NCBI GenBank assembly: GCA_937895705.1
Contig: CALBKM010000006.1
Coordinates: forward strand, 1 to 42,382
Reading direction: 5' to 3'
Length of the DNA stretch: 42,382 bases
Origin: an uncultured Clostridia bacterium
Lineage (GTDB): Bacteria > Bacillota > Clostridia > Lachnospirales > Lachnospiraceae
This document shows, one piece after another, positions 8,612 through 16,820 of the stretch. A program made the position numbers and the translations under genes. How positions within the stretch are numbered: position 1 is the first letter of the stretch; the number at the start of each line of letters is the position of its first letter. Below the pieces are notes generated by a model, which had not been told where the DNA came from, searched no databases, and saw only the letters and a list, made by a program, of their open reading frames with translations.

Positions 8612-9151
8612 CTAATTATTGATTATTTTAACCTTATGTGCAGGAACATCAAATAATGCCTGTACAGCCTCGTTTATAGCAAGTACCTTTGCTCCGTCCG
8701 CTCCGGCTATCACCGCCACCACGCCTTCCACCTCCGGCGTCAGCTCTTTTGTCAGATATGGTGTATTTCCGGCTAACACCGTCTTCTTTTCTCCCGTGCT
8801 TTTTTGCGATGTGCGGATCCCCCCGTCTCCGTCCCGTTCCTCCAAACTCTCCGTATCTGTCATCGTATCCTGCAGTACCACCTTTTCCGTAGTCGAATTC
8901 ACGGTAATCACCACCTTTGCACTTGTGATTCCGTCTATCTTAAGCAACATCTCTTCCAATTTCCGTTCCATACGTTCCGCATATTCTTCGGTCTGTTTTT
9001 CACTTTGTACTGCTAAGGCACCGGCATCCACCGTCTCTTCCTTTTCTTTCCGGAACAAATCCGGCACGGACAAAAACAAAAGCAGTGCCCCCGCCGCCAG
9101 AATAATCGCCCATTCCTTTACACCGGGTTGCTTTTTTGTCTTCTTATCCAT
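8612..9151 (-). CDS. spoIIIAG: Stage III sporulation protein AG
   Basis: A 179-residue protein with a lysine-rich start, a membrane segment (WAIILAAGALLLFLSVPDLF, about residues 13-32), a coiled segment ending in RMERKLEEMLLKIDGITSAKVVITV, and a C-terminal ring-building motif domain (ELTPEVEGVVAVIAGADGAKV). SpoIIIAG forms a large ring in the mother-cell/forespore channel of B. subtilis. The ATG at 9151 was chosen because AAGGAGG precedes it; this start overlaps the spoIIIAF end by eight bases, indicating coupled translation. A longer frame starting at 9190 lacks a comparable site. Confidence 0.93.
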   Translation of the reverse strand: MDKKTKKQPGVKEWAIILAAGALLLFLSVPDLFRKEKEETVDAGALAVQSEKQTEEYAERMERKLEEMLLKIDGITSAKVVITVNSTTEKVVLQDTMTDTESLEERDGDGGIRTSQKSTGEKKTVLAGNTPYLTKELTPEVEGVVAVIAGADGAKVLAINEAVQALFDVPAHKVKIINN

Positions 9152-9737
9152 CCTGCGCCTCCTTGATAGTAACATATATATTAGTCTCATCGATCTGATA
9201 GAAGTCCGCCAGTTTGTCCTTTATGCGAATTTCTTCCGCACCGGCGGTTTCCTCCCTTTTTCTGCTTTCAAACACAATGGGAGCAATTTCGATCCTCGCC
9301 GTTTTTTCCTGCCCCGCTTTTTCTGCCGTCAGTCTTATCCCCCGTATGGTCCCGAACTCCTTTTCCTCCGCCGACAACGAAAAGTTCGCTTCTACTACCC
9401 TCAGTCCTTCTTTCGTCAACAATTCGCACAACTGTGTCGTCAACTCTTTTTCGTAAGCTTCCAATACCGCAAATTCATACCCCGCTTCTTCAGGGAGCGA
9501 AAACTGTGCATCACTCTGCGCCAGCAATAAAGACAGTTTCTGCTCCGCCGCATATAACACCTTAGTTTCTCCGTCAAACAGCGAAAGCACTGGCCGGATA
9601 ATCATAATGACCAGAATCATTCCGCAAACCGGATGTACAAACCGCTCGTAAGAACTTCCTTTCAACAGCTGCATCACAAGATTCACAAACAGCAAAAAGA
9701 ACAATACGGTTTTGGCATAGGAAATAATCTCGTCCAC
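9144..9737 (-). CDS. spoIIIAF: Stage III sporulation protein AF
   Basis: A 197-residue protein with two N-terminal membrane segments (about 7-24 and 33-51; TVLFFLLFVNLVMQLL and PVCGMILVIMIIRPVLSLF), then a soluble domain of mixed strands and helices ending NIYVTIKEAQDG. Position, length and topology match SpoIIIAF, a component of the SpoIIIA-SpoIIQ channel needed for sigma-G activity in the engulfed forespore. Its ATG shares a base with the spoIIIAE stop. Confidence 0.92.
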   Translation of the reverse strand: MDEIISYAKTVLFFLLFVNLVMQLLKGSSYERFVHPVCGMILVIMIIRPVLSLFDGETKVLYAAEQKLSLLLAQSDAQFSLPEEAGYEFAVLEAYEKELTTQLCELLTKEGLRVVEANFSLSAEEKEFGTIRGIRLTAEKAGQEKTARIEIAPIVFESRKREETAGAEEIRIKDKLADFYQIDETNIYVTIKEAQDG

Positions 9738-10798
9738 TATACGCCTCCTCCCTTGCCTCCGGTAAGCATCAATATAAATACTACCGATAACAAAAACAAC
9801 AGCATGGTATATAAAATCAACTGTACCAGCAGCTTATGGGTTTTTGCCGCATAACCGAGGCAATCCGTAATTCTCCGGTCGGACACGGGCTGCAGCACCG
9901 CCGCCCCGAACCGCAAGGAAAGATTTGCGATTCCCACACGTACCAACGGCACAAGGCATAACAGAAAAATAAGAATGGCTCCCGCCGTCCCGATGGTATT
10001 TTTTAACAGCACACCGGCCGCCAGCACCGTCTGTGAAGTACCGTCCAGCAAATCTCCCACAACAGGAACCGCTCCTGCGGTTTTTATCAGTGCAGAACGT
10101 TTCACTGCATCCGCCGCCGGCGCAATCATCCCCTGAATTGTACCGATGCCAAGCACCGCCGCCACCGAAAACTTCATCAGACCTTCCGCCACGGAATAAA
10201 ATAACCCTGCCAGCTTTGACAAAAAATCCTCTTCCAGAATACGGTTCAGTACCGACAACATAAAATACAAACCGATGACCGGAAGAACCACATTTTTGAG
10301 AATAATTCCAACCACCGAAATTCCAAGCATAGTCACAGAATAAAACACCGCTGAGCTCAATCCTCCGGAAGCCATGGAAATCCCCGCGCAATATGCCGGA
10401 ATCAGCGCTTTCATAAAATCCAAAAGCGAAGATAACGCATCTCCCACAATTTCCCGGGATGCATCAAAGATCCGAAACGTGCCTCCCACAATTAACAGAT
10501 ACGCCACAAAAAAGCCGGTCTGGGCAGCTTGTCCCAGCCGCCCGGTTTTGGACAAAATGTAAAACACTGCCGCCACGATGGCTATAAAAATCAATTCCTT
10601 TACTCCGATGATTCCGTAAAACATCCCGTGATATCCCGACTGTCCGATTAAAGAAAACAACTCCCCGAAGGAGACTTCTCCGTCCATCAGACCGCATACA
10701 ATATCCGAGAAACTCGGCACTTTGCCGGACGGGAACAAGGACTCTACCGTCTTGTCCAAATCCGAATAATCAATAGAGAACATTCCGTTTGTTTCCAT
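9737..10798 (-). CDS. spoIIIAE: Stage III sporulation protein AE
   Basis: A 353-residue polytopic membrane protein with about seven hydrophobic segments, including the conserved region LPVIGLYFMLSVLNRI, VIGxIQGMIAPAADAVKRSALIKTAGAVPVVGDLLDGTSQTVLAAGVLLKNTIG (positions about 9974-10190). It is the putative permease-like part of the SpoIIIA channel. B. subtilis SpoIIIAE is about 400 residues and begins with a cleaved signal peptide. Here the frame begins with a soluble stretch (METNGMFSIDYSDLDK) and no signal peptide is visible. The start has GGGAGG four to five bases upstream. The 68-base gap before it does not encode a hydrophobic leader in any frame. Confidence 0.92.
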   Translation of the reverse strand: METNGMFSIDYSDLDKTVESLFPSGKVPSFSDIVCGLMDGEVSFGELFSLIGQSGYHGMFYGIIGVKELIFIAIVAAVFYILSKTGRLGQAAQTGFFVAYLLIVGGTFRIFDASREIVGDALSSLLDFMKALIPAYCAGISMASGGLSSAVFYSVTMLGISVVGIILKNVVLPVIGLYFMLSVLNRILEEDFLSKLAGLFYSVAEGLMKFSVAAVLGIGTIQGMIAPAADAVKRSALIKTAGAVPVVGDLLDGTSQTVLAAGVLLKNTIGTAGAILIFLLCLVPLVRVGIANLSLRFGAAVLQPVSDRRITDCLGYAAKTHKLLVQLILYTMLLFLLSVVFILMLTGGKGGGV

Positions 10799-10866
10799 AC
10801 TTCCTCCCCTTTCCGCTCTGTCCCTTGTTTTCTTTTGTACCGAATGACTTCTATGTCACCTCCGTA

Positions 10867-11247
10867 TCACCATGCCATCCGGCTGATGGTTTCAAACAGT
10901 GACGTTACTACCGGCATACTGATGGCCAGAATCGTCAGTTTTCCCACCAGTTCGATTTGACCGCTGACCGCACTCTGTCCCGCATCCTTACATAGAGCCG
11001 ATCCGAATTCCGCAAGATACGCCACCCCCAGAATCTTAAACAATATCTTTAGGTAGCCGTCCGGAAGCGTGATATAATCAAACAGCTTCTTCAAATCGCC
11101 GATAACAGAGGTCAACGTTCCTCCCGCAAACAGCAAGATCAGCACACAGGCGGAAAGACTCACTGCCATGGCAAATTCCGGCTTTCCGACTTTTAACAGT
11201 AAGGCAGCAAATACCGCCACCAAACCGATTAAAACTACTTTTATCAT
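10867..11247 (-). CDS. spoIIIAD: Stage III sporulation protein AD
   Basis: A 126-residue integral membrane protein with four hydrophobic segments, opening MIKVVLIGLVAVFAALLL. It carries the family segment ILFKILGVAYLAEFGSALCKDAGQSAVSGQIELVGKLTILAISMPV (positions about 10900-11037). AD and AC are related small membrane proteins thought to line the export apparatus of the SpoIIIA-SpoIIQ channel, resembling FliQ/FliP-type parts. The gene lies nine bases after spoIIIAC. Confidence 0.95.
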   Translation of the reverse strand: MIKVVLIGLVAVFAALLLKVGKPEFAMAVSLSACVLILLFAGGTLTSVIGDLKKLFDYITLPDGYLKILFKILGVAYLAEFGSALCKDAGQSAVSGQIELVGKLTILAISMPVVTSLFETISRMAW

Positions 11248-11256
11248 GAAACACCT

Positions 11257-11451
11257 CTATAGTTCAAACAAACTCATAATTGTCTGGAACAATTCCGCAA
11301 TATACGGTACAATCCACAAAAGCACCAGCAATAATCCCGCAAGGCTCACCAGAAAAGCCTGCTCTTCCCTGCCGGAATGCTTTAACACCTGATTAATCAC
11401 CGATACCAAAATTCCCACTGCCGCAATTTTAAAAATCAATTGTATTGTCAT
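11257..11451 (-). CDS. spoIIIAC: Stage III sporulation protein AC
   Basis: A 64-residue protein with two hydrophobic helices (LIFKIAAVGILVSVINQVL and QAFLVSLAGLLLVLLWIVPYI), the size and layout of SpoIIIAC. The conserved LKHSGREEQAFL turn lies between the helices. It is a small membrane component of the sporulation channel, encoded between AB and AD as in all spoIIIA operons. Confidence 0.94.
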   Translation of the reverse strand: MTIQLIFKIAAVGILVSVINQVLKHSGREEQAFLVSLAGLLLVLLWIVPYIAELFQTIMSLFEL

Positions 11452-11511
11452 AAAAACCTCCCTTTCCCCGGGTTTCTATACGTATGGCTGCCTTAGCCTC
11501 CGTGTATGTGT

Positions 11512-12045
11512 TCAGTACATAATGACCGACAAAAAGAGTCCTCCCAGAATACCGAGACTGCGGTACAAATAAGATTTCTCCTTCTTTTTCTGCTTTTCCT
11601 TCATAACAGCCATGCGAATGTTCTCGCTGTAATAAGACAGCATCTGTACCTGCTTTTCCTTATCCCCTCCGCCGAGAAGCAGAAACGTATCCACAAACTC
11701 TTCCTGTTCTTCCTTCGAAATCACACTGTCGGAAAACCCTTCCTCTGCGCAGGTTCGTACCAGAAGTTCATAGCTCTCCCGTCCCTGTTCCAGCCGATTG
11801 GCCAAATGCTTCATTACTGTCCGATATGCCCCGGGCGTTCCTTCTCTTTTACAATATGCCGCCGCTTTGATTGCCTCCGGCAAAGGTTTTCCCACATGAT
11901 TGATTTCACTTTTTAACCGCAAAATACAAAAGTATAACTCTTCGAATTCCCGGGTTCGTTCCTTCATTTTATGTATAGGACAAGCCCCGAACCCTGCCCC
12001 TGCCGCCACCACCAGTGCCGCACCGATTACTCTGATATATTCCAT
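11512..12045 (-). CDS. spoIIIAB: Stage III sporulation protein AB
   Basis: A 177-residue protein with an N-terminal membrane helix (VIGAALVVAAGAGFG), the motif REFEELYFCILRLKSEINHVGKPLPEAI (residues about 31-58), a helical soluble region resembling GspF-type proteins, and a C-terminal hydrophobic anchor (YLYRSLGILGGLFLSVIMY). SpoIIIAB is a membrane partner of the AA ATPase. The ATG follows GGAGA at a rather long distance of about 13 bases, so expression may be weak or the true start may differ slightly. Confidence 0.93.
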   Translation of the reverse strand: MEYIRVIGAALVVAAGAGFGACPIHKMKERTREFEELYFCILRLKSEINHVGKPLPEAIKAAAYCKREGTPGAYRTVMKHLANRLEQGRESYELLVRTCAEEGFSDSVISKEEQEEFVDTFLLLGGGDKEKQVQMLSYYSENIRMAVMKEKQKKKEKSYLYRSLGILGGLFLSVIMY

Positions 12046-12131
12046 TTTTAAAACTTCTTTCTCCTTTTCTGCTTCATTTCACTGCTTCCTACTTTTACTT
12101 CACTGTTTTGCTTTCGTCTTACCGGGTTTTG

Positions 12132-13076
12132 CTACACTTGTCCGAAATCCGCATATTTGCTTCCCACCGCACTTCCGTCGCTGTCATAGATTTCCTTTAC
12201 ACCAAAGCTGTTTCCTCTCTTTTCCAAACAAATATACCGTTCAAACCTCCGTTCCTCCCAAAGAGTTCGAAGGACCGGGTTTCGGATCAGATCCTCAAAA
12301 CTTCCGCCGTGGGCGCTGGCCACCACCTTACAGCCGCAACCCGCAGCCGCCCGGATGGCAAACACATCCGCTTCCATGCCGATTTCATCCGCCACCAGTA
12401 TCTGCGGTGTCATGGAACGCAATAGCATCCCCATGGCCTCCGCTTTCGGACACCCGTCCATCACATCGGTTCGAAGCCCCAAATCATGTTGGGGAACCCC
12501 ATAATGGCAAGCCGCCAGTTCCGACCGCTCGTCCGCAACTCCCACCCGCAGTCCTGCGTTCGACAGCAGTCGAATCAAATCCCGAAGAAAGGTTGTCTTT
12601 CCGCAACCCGCCGGTGCAAACAATAACGTATGGTAGTACTGCCCGTCCCCATACAACCGCCGGAACAATTCCTCACTGCATCCCATACAGGCATGAGCCA
12701 CACGGAAATTTAAGAAGGAAATGTAGCCGAGACGCTGTACCCGTCCGTTTTCCACAACAGCCCGTCCGGCCACTCCGATGCGATGACCGCCTTCCACGGT
12801 AAAATATCCTTGTCGCATTTCCTCTTCAAAGGCATACACGGAATACCCCGTCAAAAGTTCCAACGCCGATTTTATATCCGTTTCAGAAACACAATACGCC
12901 TCTCCTTCGGAGAATACCTGTCGGCCTTTTTTATCAAGTAGGAACTCTCCCTCTGCCGTTTCAACCATCAGGCCTCTTCCGGTTCGAAACCGTATCTCCC
13001 TAAGATCTTTCTCCATAATTCCGGATTCCGTAAGGATACTCCGTACCGGTTCCGGCAACATCCATGCAATCCGCAT
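12132..13076 (-). CDS. spoIIIAA: Stage III sporulation protein AA (ATPase)
   Basis: A 314-residue secretion-type ATPase. The Walker A motif APAGCGKT is at residues 154-161, Walker B ILVADE at 226-231, and the conserved GGHRIGVAGRAV segment lies before the ATPase core. It belongs to the VirB11/GspE-like group and probably energises the SpoIIIA channel. The ATG at 13076 was chosen because GGGAGG lies seven bases upstream; an in-frame ATG at 13112 lacks a ribosome site. It is the first gene of the operon and follows a sigma-E-like promoter. Confidence 0.95.
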   Translation of the reverse strand: MRIAWMLPEPVRSILTESGIMEKDLREIRFRTGRGLMVETAEGEFLLDKKGRQVFSEGEAYCVSETDIKSALELLTGYSVYAFEEEMRQGYFTVEGGHRIGVAGRAVVENGRVQRLGYISFLNFRVAHACMGCSEELFRRLYGDGQYYHTLLFAPAGCGKTTFLRDLIRLLSNAGLRVGVADERSELAACHYGVPQHDLGLRTDVMDGCPKAEAMGMLLRSMTPQILVADEIGMEADVFAIRAAAGCGCKVVASAHGGSFEDLIRNPVLRTLWEERRFERYICLEKRGNSFGVKEIYDSDGSAVGSKYADFGQV

Positions 13077-13134
13077 GTATAAACCTCCCTTGGGCGGTTT
13101 CCGGGTTCTCATACATTTTTTACCGCCTTACCTC

Positions 13135-13163
13135 AGTATATGAGACAGGCTGTAAAATATGAC
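13135..13163 (-). promoter_or_regulatory. Predicted sigma-E promoter of spoIIIA
   Basis: The minus strand reads GTCATATT (13163-13156), then 13 bases, then CATATACT (13142-13135). The -10 box matches the B. subtilis sigma-E consensus CATACAMT at seven of eight positions, and the -35 carries the ATA core. spoIIIA is known to be a mother-cell sigma-E operon, so position and motif agree. The leader contains an inverted repeat (13093-13098 with 13122-13127) just before the ribosome site. Confidence 0.7.
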
Positions 13164-13171
13164 AACCCTTC

Positions 13172-13200
13172 TTGCAAACTGGTTTTACCTGTGCTATACT
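13172..13200 (+). promoter_or_regulatory. Predicted sigma-A promoter of aroE
   Basis: TTGCAA (13172-13177) and TATACT (13195-13200) are 17 bases apart. The -10 box has an extended TG element (TGCTATACT). It points towards aroE, back to back with the spoIIIA promoter. Confidence 0.65.
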
Positions 13201-13243
13201 ATATAACAAGATAACGCTTTAAAGCATCAAAGGAGATTTTGAT

Positions 13244-14014
13244 ATGGCAGCAAATTACGGGCTTTTGGGAGAACACTTATCCCATAGCTATTCCAAACAA
13301 ATTCATGAAGCATTGGCAGACTATACCTATGATTTAATCGAGCTTTCCAAAGAAGGCTTAAAAGATTTTATGACAGCAAAGGACTTCGCTGCCGTGAATG
13401 TGACCATTCCGTATAAAAGAGATGTCATTCCTTACTTGGACGAAATGGACGAGCGCGCAAAAAGCATCGGAGCGGTAAACACGGTTGTCAACCGAAACGG
13501 TAAGCTCTACGGCTACAACACCGACTACTACGGTTTTTTATACACCCTGACCGTTCATAACATCAAAATTACCGGCAAAAAGGTAGTGGTCCTCGGAAAC
13601 GGCGGCGCCGCACAGGCAGTTCTCGCTGTGCTTCGTGATCTTTCCGCAAAAGAAATCGTCATTGTGGACATCGTTCCGGGAGAAGGCGTCTGCACCTATG
13701 ACGAAGTAAACCGCCTCCATACCGATGCTGCCATTTTAGTCAATACCAGCCCCATCGGCATGTATCCGAAGGCAGACGCTGCCCCAATCGACCTGACACC
13801 GTTTACAGAGCTTACTGCCGTTGTGGATGTCATCTACAATCCGGAAGTTACCAAACTCCTTTCTCAGGCAAAGGACCGCGGCCTGATTGCCGTGAACGGC
13901 CTGCAGATGCTGGTCTCCCAGGCATTTTATGCGGTACAACATTTCCTGGATACAAAGCTTCCGGAAGAAAAAATTGAAGAAGTGACAAAATTGATTCGTA
14001 AAACACTCTATTAA
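13244..14014 (+). CDS. aroE: Shikimate dehydrogenase
   Basis: A 256-residue NADP-dependent enzyme converting 3-dehydroshikimate to shikimate in aromatic amino acid synthesis. Substrate-binding Ser residues are in LSHSYS (13 and 15). The catalytic Lys58 lies in VNVTIPYK and Asp94 in YNTDYYG. The dinucleotide loop is GNGGAAQA (118-125), and the C-terminal GLQMLVSQA motif closes the active site. AGGAG precedes the ATG. It is a single-gene unit on the plus strand with its own promoter and terminator, away from other shikimate genes. A quinate/shikimate dehydrogenase (YdiB type) is less likely given the length and motifs. Confidence 0.95.
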   Translation: MAANYGLLGEHLSHSYSKQIHEALADYTYDLIELSKEGLKDFMTAKDFAAVNVTIPYKRDVIPYLDEMDERAKSIGAVNTVVNRNGKLYGYNTDYYGFLYTLTVHNIKITGKKVVVLGNGGAAQAVLAVLRDLSAKEIVIVDIVPGEGVCTYDEVNRLHTDAAILVNTSPIGMYPKADAAPIDLTPFTELTAVVDVIYNPEVTKLLSQAKDRGLIAVNGLQMLVSQAFYAVQHFLDTKLPEEKIEEVTKLIRKTLY

Positions 14015-14021
14015 AATATAA

Positions 14022-14070
14022 ACGACGGTAGTTCTGCAGTACATTCACAGAAACACCGTCGTCTTTTTTT
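14022..14070 (+). terminator. Intrinsic terminator of aroE
   Basis: ACGACGGT (14022-14029) pairs perfectly with ACCGTCGT (14055-14062). The stem can extend inward through GTTCTG/CAGAAAC with a bulge. CTTTTTTT follows directly. Confidence 0.9.
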
Positions 14071-14110
14071 ACTCCGTCAACAGGAACTTCTCTCTTCGTA
14101 TTCGAAAGAA

Positions 14111-14153
14111 GGCTGCCGCAGAAGAGAATCCATAGTTCACTTCTGCGACAGCC
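14111..14153 (-). terminator. Probable terminator of the GH94 gene
   Basis: On the minus strand GGCTGTCGCAGAAG pairs with CTTCTGCGGCAGCC over 14 positions with one G-U pair. The loop is 15 bases. It lies 37 bases after the stop and is followed by a modest TTCTTTC run. It may also act on plus-strand readthrough from aroE. Confidence 0.7.
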
Positions 14154-14189
14154 CTGTAAATCCGGCTTATATTACACCAGTTCGTCTTT

Positions 14190-16586
14190 TTAACCCATCA
14201 CAACCGCAATCTCGTTCACATCCGCAAGCTTTGCTGCCGGAACATAATTGCCGTCAAGTCCTTCACCGTTTAAGGTAATCTTTGCAACACCGCTCTCCAC
14301 ATGTGCGGAGTTGTCAATAGTGATATTTAACTTCTTACCGCGGAACATCTTCTCAATCTTAAAGCCGCCCCAGGAAGACGGAATGGACGGAGCAATCCGC
14401 AATCCGTCAAAGTCCGGACGCATACCGCAAATACCTTCCACACAACCGACCATAACAGTGGATGCGGTACCGGTAAGCCAGTGTACGTGAGAGCGTCCTT
14501 CGTACGGAGACGCCTTACTTTCGGTAAACTGACCGTGAACGTACGGCTCGGACACACGAATCTCTGCCTTGTCGTTCATGGCAATCGGAGAAGTCTCCAT
14601 AAAGTACTGGAAAGCACGGTTTCCGTGGCCCAGTAAAGACTCCGCAAGGATTAACCAACCCTGAGACTGGGAGAAAATACCGCCGTTCTCCTTCACATCA
14701 AGGTTAAATACCTTCATGAGAGCACCTTCAAAATAGTGCTTCTTGTACGGCGGATCCAAAAGCTTCGCACCGTACGGTGTATTTAAAATGTTGTAAACGC
14801 TGTTCATAGCGGTCTCTGCACGCTCGCCTTCCGCAAACTTGGAGATAACACTCCAACTCTGCGGATTCAGCCACATATTTGCTTCCGGGTCCTTCTTGGC
14901 ACCGACGATAACACCGTTGTCACGGATACCACGGATAAATCTATCCTCATCCCAGCACTTCTCAAGAGAAGCGGAAAGCTTTGCCTGAACCTCATCAAGA
15001 TATGCCACATACGCGGTATCTCCCTTGTACTCTGCCATCTTGCGAAGCTCGGTCATGGCATAGTAGAGCTGGAATGCAACGAAAGTGGACTCACCCTTTG
15101 CACCGAGACGCAGGCAGTCGTTCCAGTCTGCATGTAAGCCCGCCGGCATGTCGTGGTCACCGAGCCGCTCCATGGAGAACTTAATCGCTCTCTTTAAATG
15201 CTCGTAAACCGTGTCCTCGCCGCCGTTCGCATAAACGATAACTTCGTCAAGGAACGCCACGTTACCGCTCTCGCCGATGTACTTTACAATCGTCGGGAAC
15301 AACCAGAGAGCATCGTCCGCACGATAGGACGGATGTCCGGTCTCCTTTACATACTCCGGATCATCCGGGGTATTCTCAAAGCCTGCATTGTGGTCGAACT
15401 TAACAAGCGGAAGTCCGCCGCCGTTGTCCACCTGAGCGGAAAGCATGAAACGAATCTTCTCTGCCGCCATCTCCGGGTCCAAGTGGATAATACCCTGGAT
15501 ATCCTGTACGGTATCACGATAGCCGTAACCGTTTCGGAGACCGCAGTAAATAAGAGAAGCCGCTCTGGACCAGATAAAGGTAATAAAACACTGGTAAGCG
15601 TTCCAAACGTTTAGCATATTATTGAACTCCATGGACGGAGTCTCCACCTTGAAGTTGGAAAGCTGACCGTGCCAGTAGTTCTTTAACTGCGCCACTTCCT
15701 CGTCAACCTTACCGATCTTCTTATACTCTGCCATAATCTCCGTCGCCTGGGCATTGTTCTTACGACCGAGAAGGTAAATCAGCTCCTTCGTCTCGCCCGG
15801 CTTTAATACGAAATCGGACTGGAGCGCACCGCAACAATTGCTGCAGTAGTTTAACTCGTTGTCACACTTGCCCCTCTCTACCGCAATCGGATTGGAGTAA
15901 GTTCTGTACGGTCCGATAAAGCTGCTTAAGCCGCCGTTATATGCGGAAACCTCAGCGCCCACCAAACCGAAGAAACGCTCCATGTAGTTGGAACCGGTCT
16001 CATCACAACCGTTATGCTCGTTGATGTGCTGTACGATCTTGTCACCTTCAAAACTGGTACGGGTAATAAACAAGGTATACTGAAGGTTTACCTGGTCCTG
16101 CTCATAATTACATTCGTTGGTAAACTCCACGAAGCCGAAGGAAGAAAGATTTCTGTCCTTATCGCTGTTATTGGTAATCTTCGTACGCCATACTTCATAG
16201 GTCTTACCGTACGGAACATAGTAGGTCGTCTCGGACTTGATATCTAAATACTCGGCGGAAATCACCGTATAAGCAGTACCGTGACGGCACTCACTCTTGT
16301 AAGTATCCAACGGCTTGCCTACCGGCTGCCAGGAAGCGGACCAGTAATCCTTCGCATCGTTATCACGAATATAGATGTATCTTCCCGGAAGAGCCATATC
16401 GGAATTAAAACGATAACGGGTAATACGTCCGTTTGCACCGGACTTTACGAAACTGTAGCCTGCCGCATTATTGGAGATGATTGCGCCGTACTCCGGGTCT
16501 CCCAAATAGTTTGCCCACGGAGCCGGGGTATCCGGTCTCGTAATCACGTATTCTTTGTTTTCCAAATCAAAATAACCGTACTGCAT
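14190..16586 (-). CDS. Glycoside hydrolase family 94 disaccharide phosphorylase (cellobiose/chitobiose/cellobionate type)
   Basis: A 798-residue cytoplasmic GH94 phosphorylase, which splits a beta-linked disaccharide with phosphate to a sugar 1-phosphate plus a free sugar, saving ATP. It opens MQYGYFDLENKEYVITRPDTP and has no signal peptide. Domains run in the usual order: N-terminal beta-sandwich (about 1-270), linker, (alpha/alpha)6 barrel and C-terminal jelly roll ending EIAVVMG. The general acid is Asp490 in ADWNDC. The segments YIYIRDNDAKDYWSASWQPV and SNPIAVERGKCDNELNYCSNCCG resemble N,N'-diacetylchitobiose and cellobionate phosphorylases as much as cellobiose phosphorylase, so the substrate is left open. 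It diverges from an AraC regulator that probably controls it. Confidence 0.9.
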   Translation of the reverse strand: MQYGYFDLENKEYVITRPDTPAPWANYLGDPEYGAIISNNAAGYSFVKSGANGRITRYRFNSDMALPGRYIYIRDNDAKDYWSASWQPVGKPLDTYKSECRHGTAYTVISAEYLDIKSETTYYVPYGKTYEVWRTKITNNSDKDRNLSSFGFVEFTNECNYEQDQVNLQYTLFITRTSFEGDKIVQHINEHNGCDETGSNYMERFFGLVGAEVSAYNGGLSSFIGPYRTYSNPIAVERGKCDNELNYCSNCCGALQSDFVLKPGETKELIYLLGRKNNAQATEIMAEYKKIGKVDEEVAQLKNYWHGQLSNFKVETPSMEFNNMLNVWNAYQCFITFIWSRAASLIYCGLRNGYGYRDTVQDIQGIIHLDPEMAAEKIRFMLSAQVDNGGGLPLVKFDHNAGFENTPDDPEYVKETGHPSYRADDALWLFPTIVKYIGESGNVAFLDEVIVYANGGEDTVYEHLKRAIKFSMERLGDHDMPAGLHADWNDCLRLGAKGESTFVAFQLYYAMTELRKMAEYKGDTAYVAYLDEVQAKLSASLEKCWDEDRFIRGIRDNGVIVGAKKDPEANMWLNPQSWSVISKFAEGERAETAMNSVYNILNTPYGAKLLDPPYKKHYFEGALMKVFNLDVKENGGIFSQSQGWLILAESLLGHGNRAFQYFMETSPIAMNDKAEIRVSEPYVHGQFTESKASPYEGRSHVHWLTGTASTVMVGCVEGICGMRPDFDGLRIAPSIPSSWGGFKIEKMFRGKKLNITIDNSAHVESGVAKITLNGEGLDGNYVPAAKLADVNEIAVVMG

Positions 16587-16659
16587 GATAATACTCCTTT
16601 CAGGTCCATTTCAAATTTTGTAAAAAACATTTTTCTCGCATTTTCAAAAGCTTATCTAA

Positions 16660-16688
16660 ATTTTACCACAAAGCCAACAGATTGTCTA
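16660..16688 (-). promoter_or_regulatory. Predicted sigma-A promoter of the GH94 gene
   Basis: The minus strand has TAGACA (16688-16683), 17 bases, then TAAAAT (16665-16660). This leaves a leader of roughly 65 bases before the GH94 start, which has AAAGGAG. Both boxes match the consensus at five of six positions. Confidence 0.7.
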
Positions 16689-16736
16689 ACTTTTTTTCTA
16701 TGATAAAGAAAGCAAAAAATTGTATAAACCTATTAT

Positions 16737-16754
16737 TGTGATAATCTTTTCACA
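16737..16754. promoter_or_regulatory. Inverted-repeat operator candidate between GH94 and araC
   Basis: TGTGATAATCTTTTCACA is a TGTGA-N8-TCACA inverted repeat that abuts the -35 box of the araC promoter and lies about 50 bases upstream of the GH94 -35 box. Placement suits a regulator acting on both genes. The binding protein is unknown; AraC proteins usually prefer direct repeats, so another regulator is possible. Confidence 0.4.
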
Positions 16755-16783
16755 TTGACACGTTCCTGTTTCAATGTTACACT
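16755..16783 (+). promoter_or_regulatory. Predicted sigma-A promoter of the AraC-family gene
   Basis: TTGACA (16755-16760), a 17-base spacer and TACACT (16778-16783) point to the AraC gene, whose ATG is 38 bases further on. Confidence 0.65.
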
Positions 16784-16820
16784 GAATGTATCTGTAATGT
16801 CTTTACGAAAGGGGCCCGCC

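Noticed and set aside
8619..9530. 303-codon plus-strand open frame
   Set aside because: It is antisense to spoIIIAG and spoIIIAF, whose products match known families; composition is Ser/Phe-rich as expected of a shadow frame.
11900..12802. 300-codon plus-strand open frame
   Set aside because: It lies opposite spoIIIAB and spoIIIAA, lacks a ribosome site and has Pro/Arg/His-rich shadow composition.
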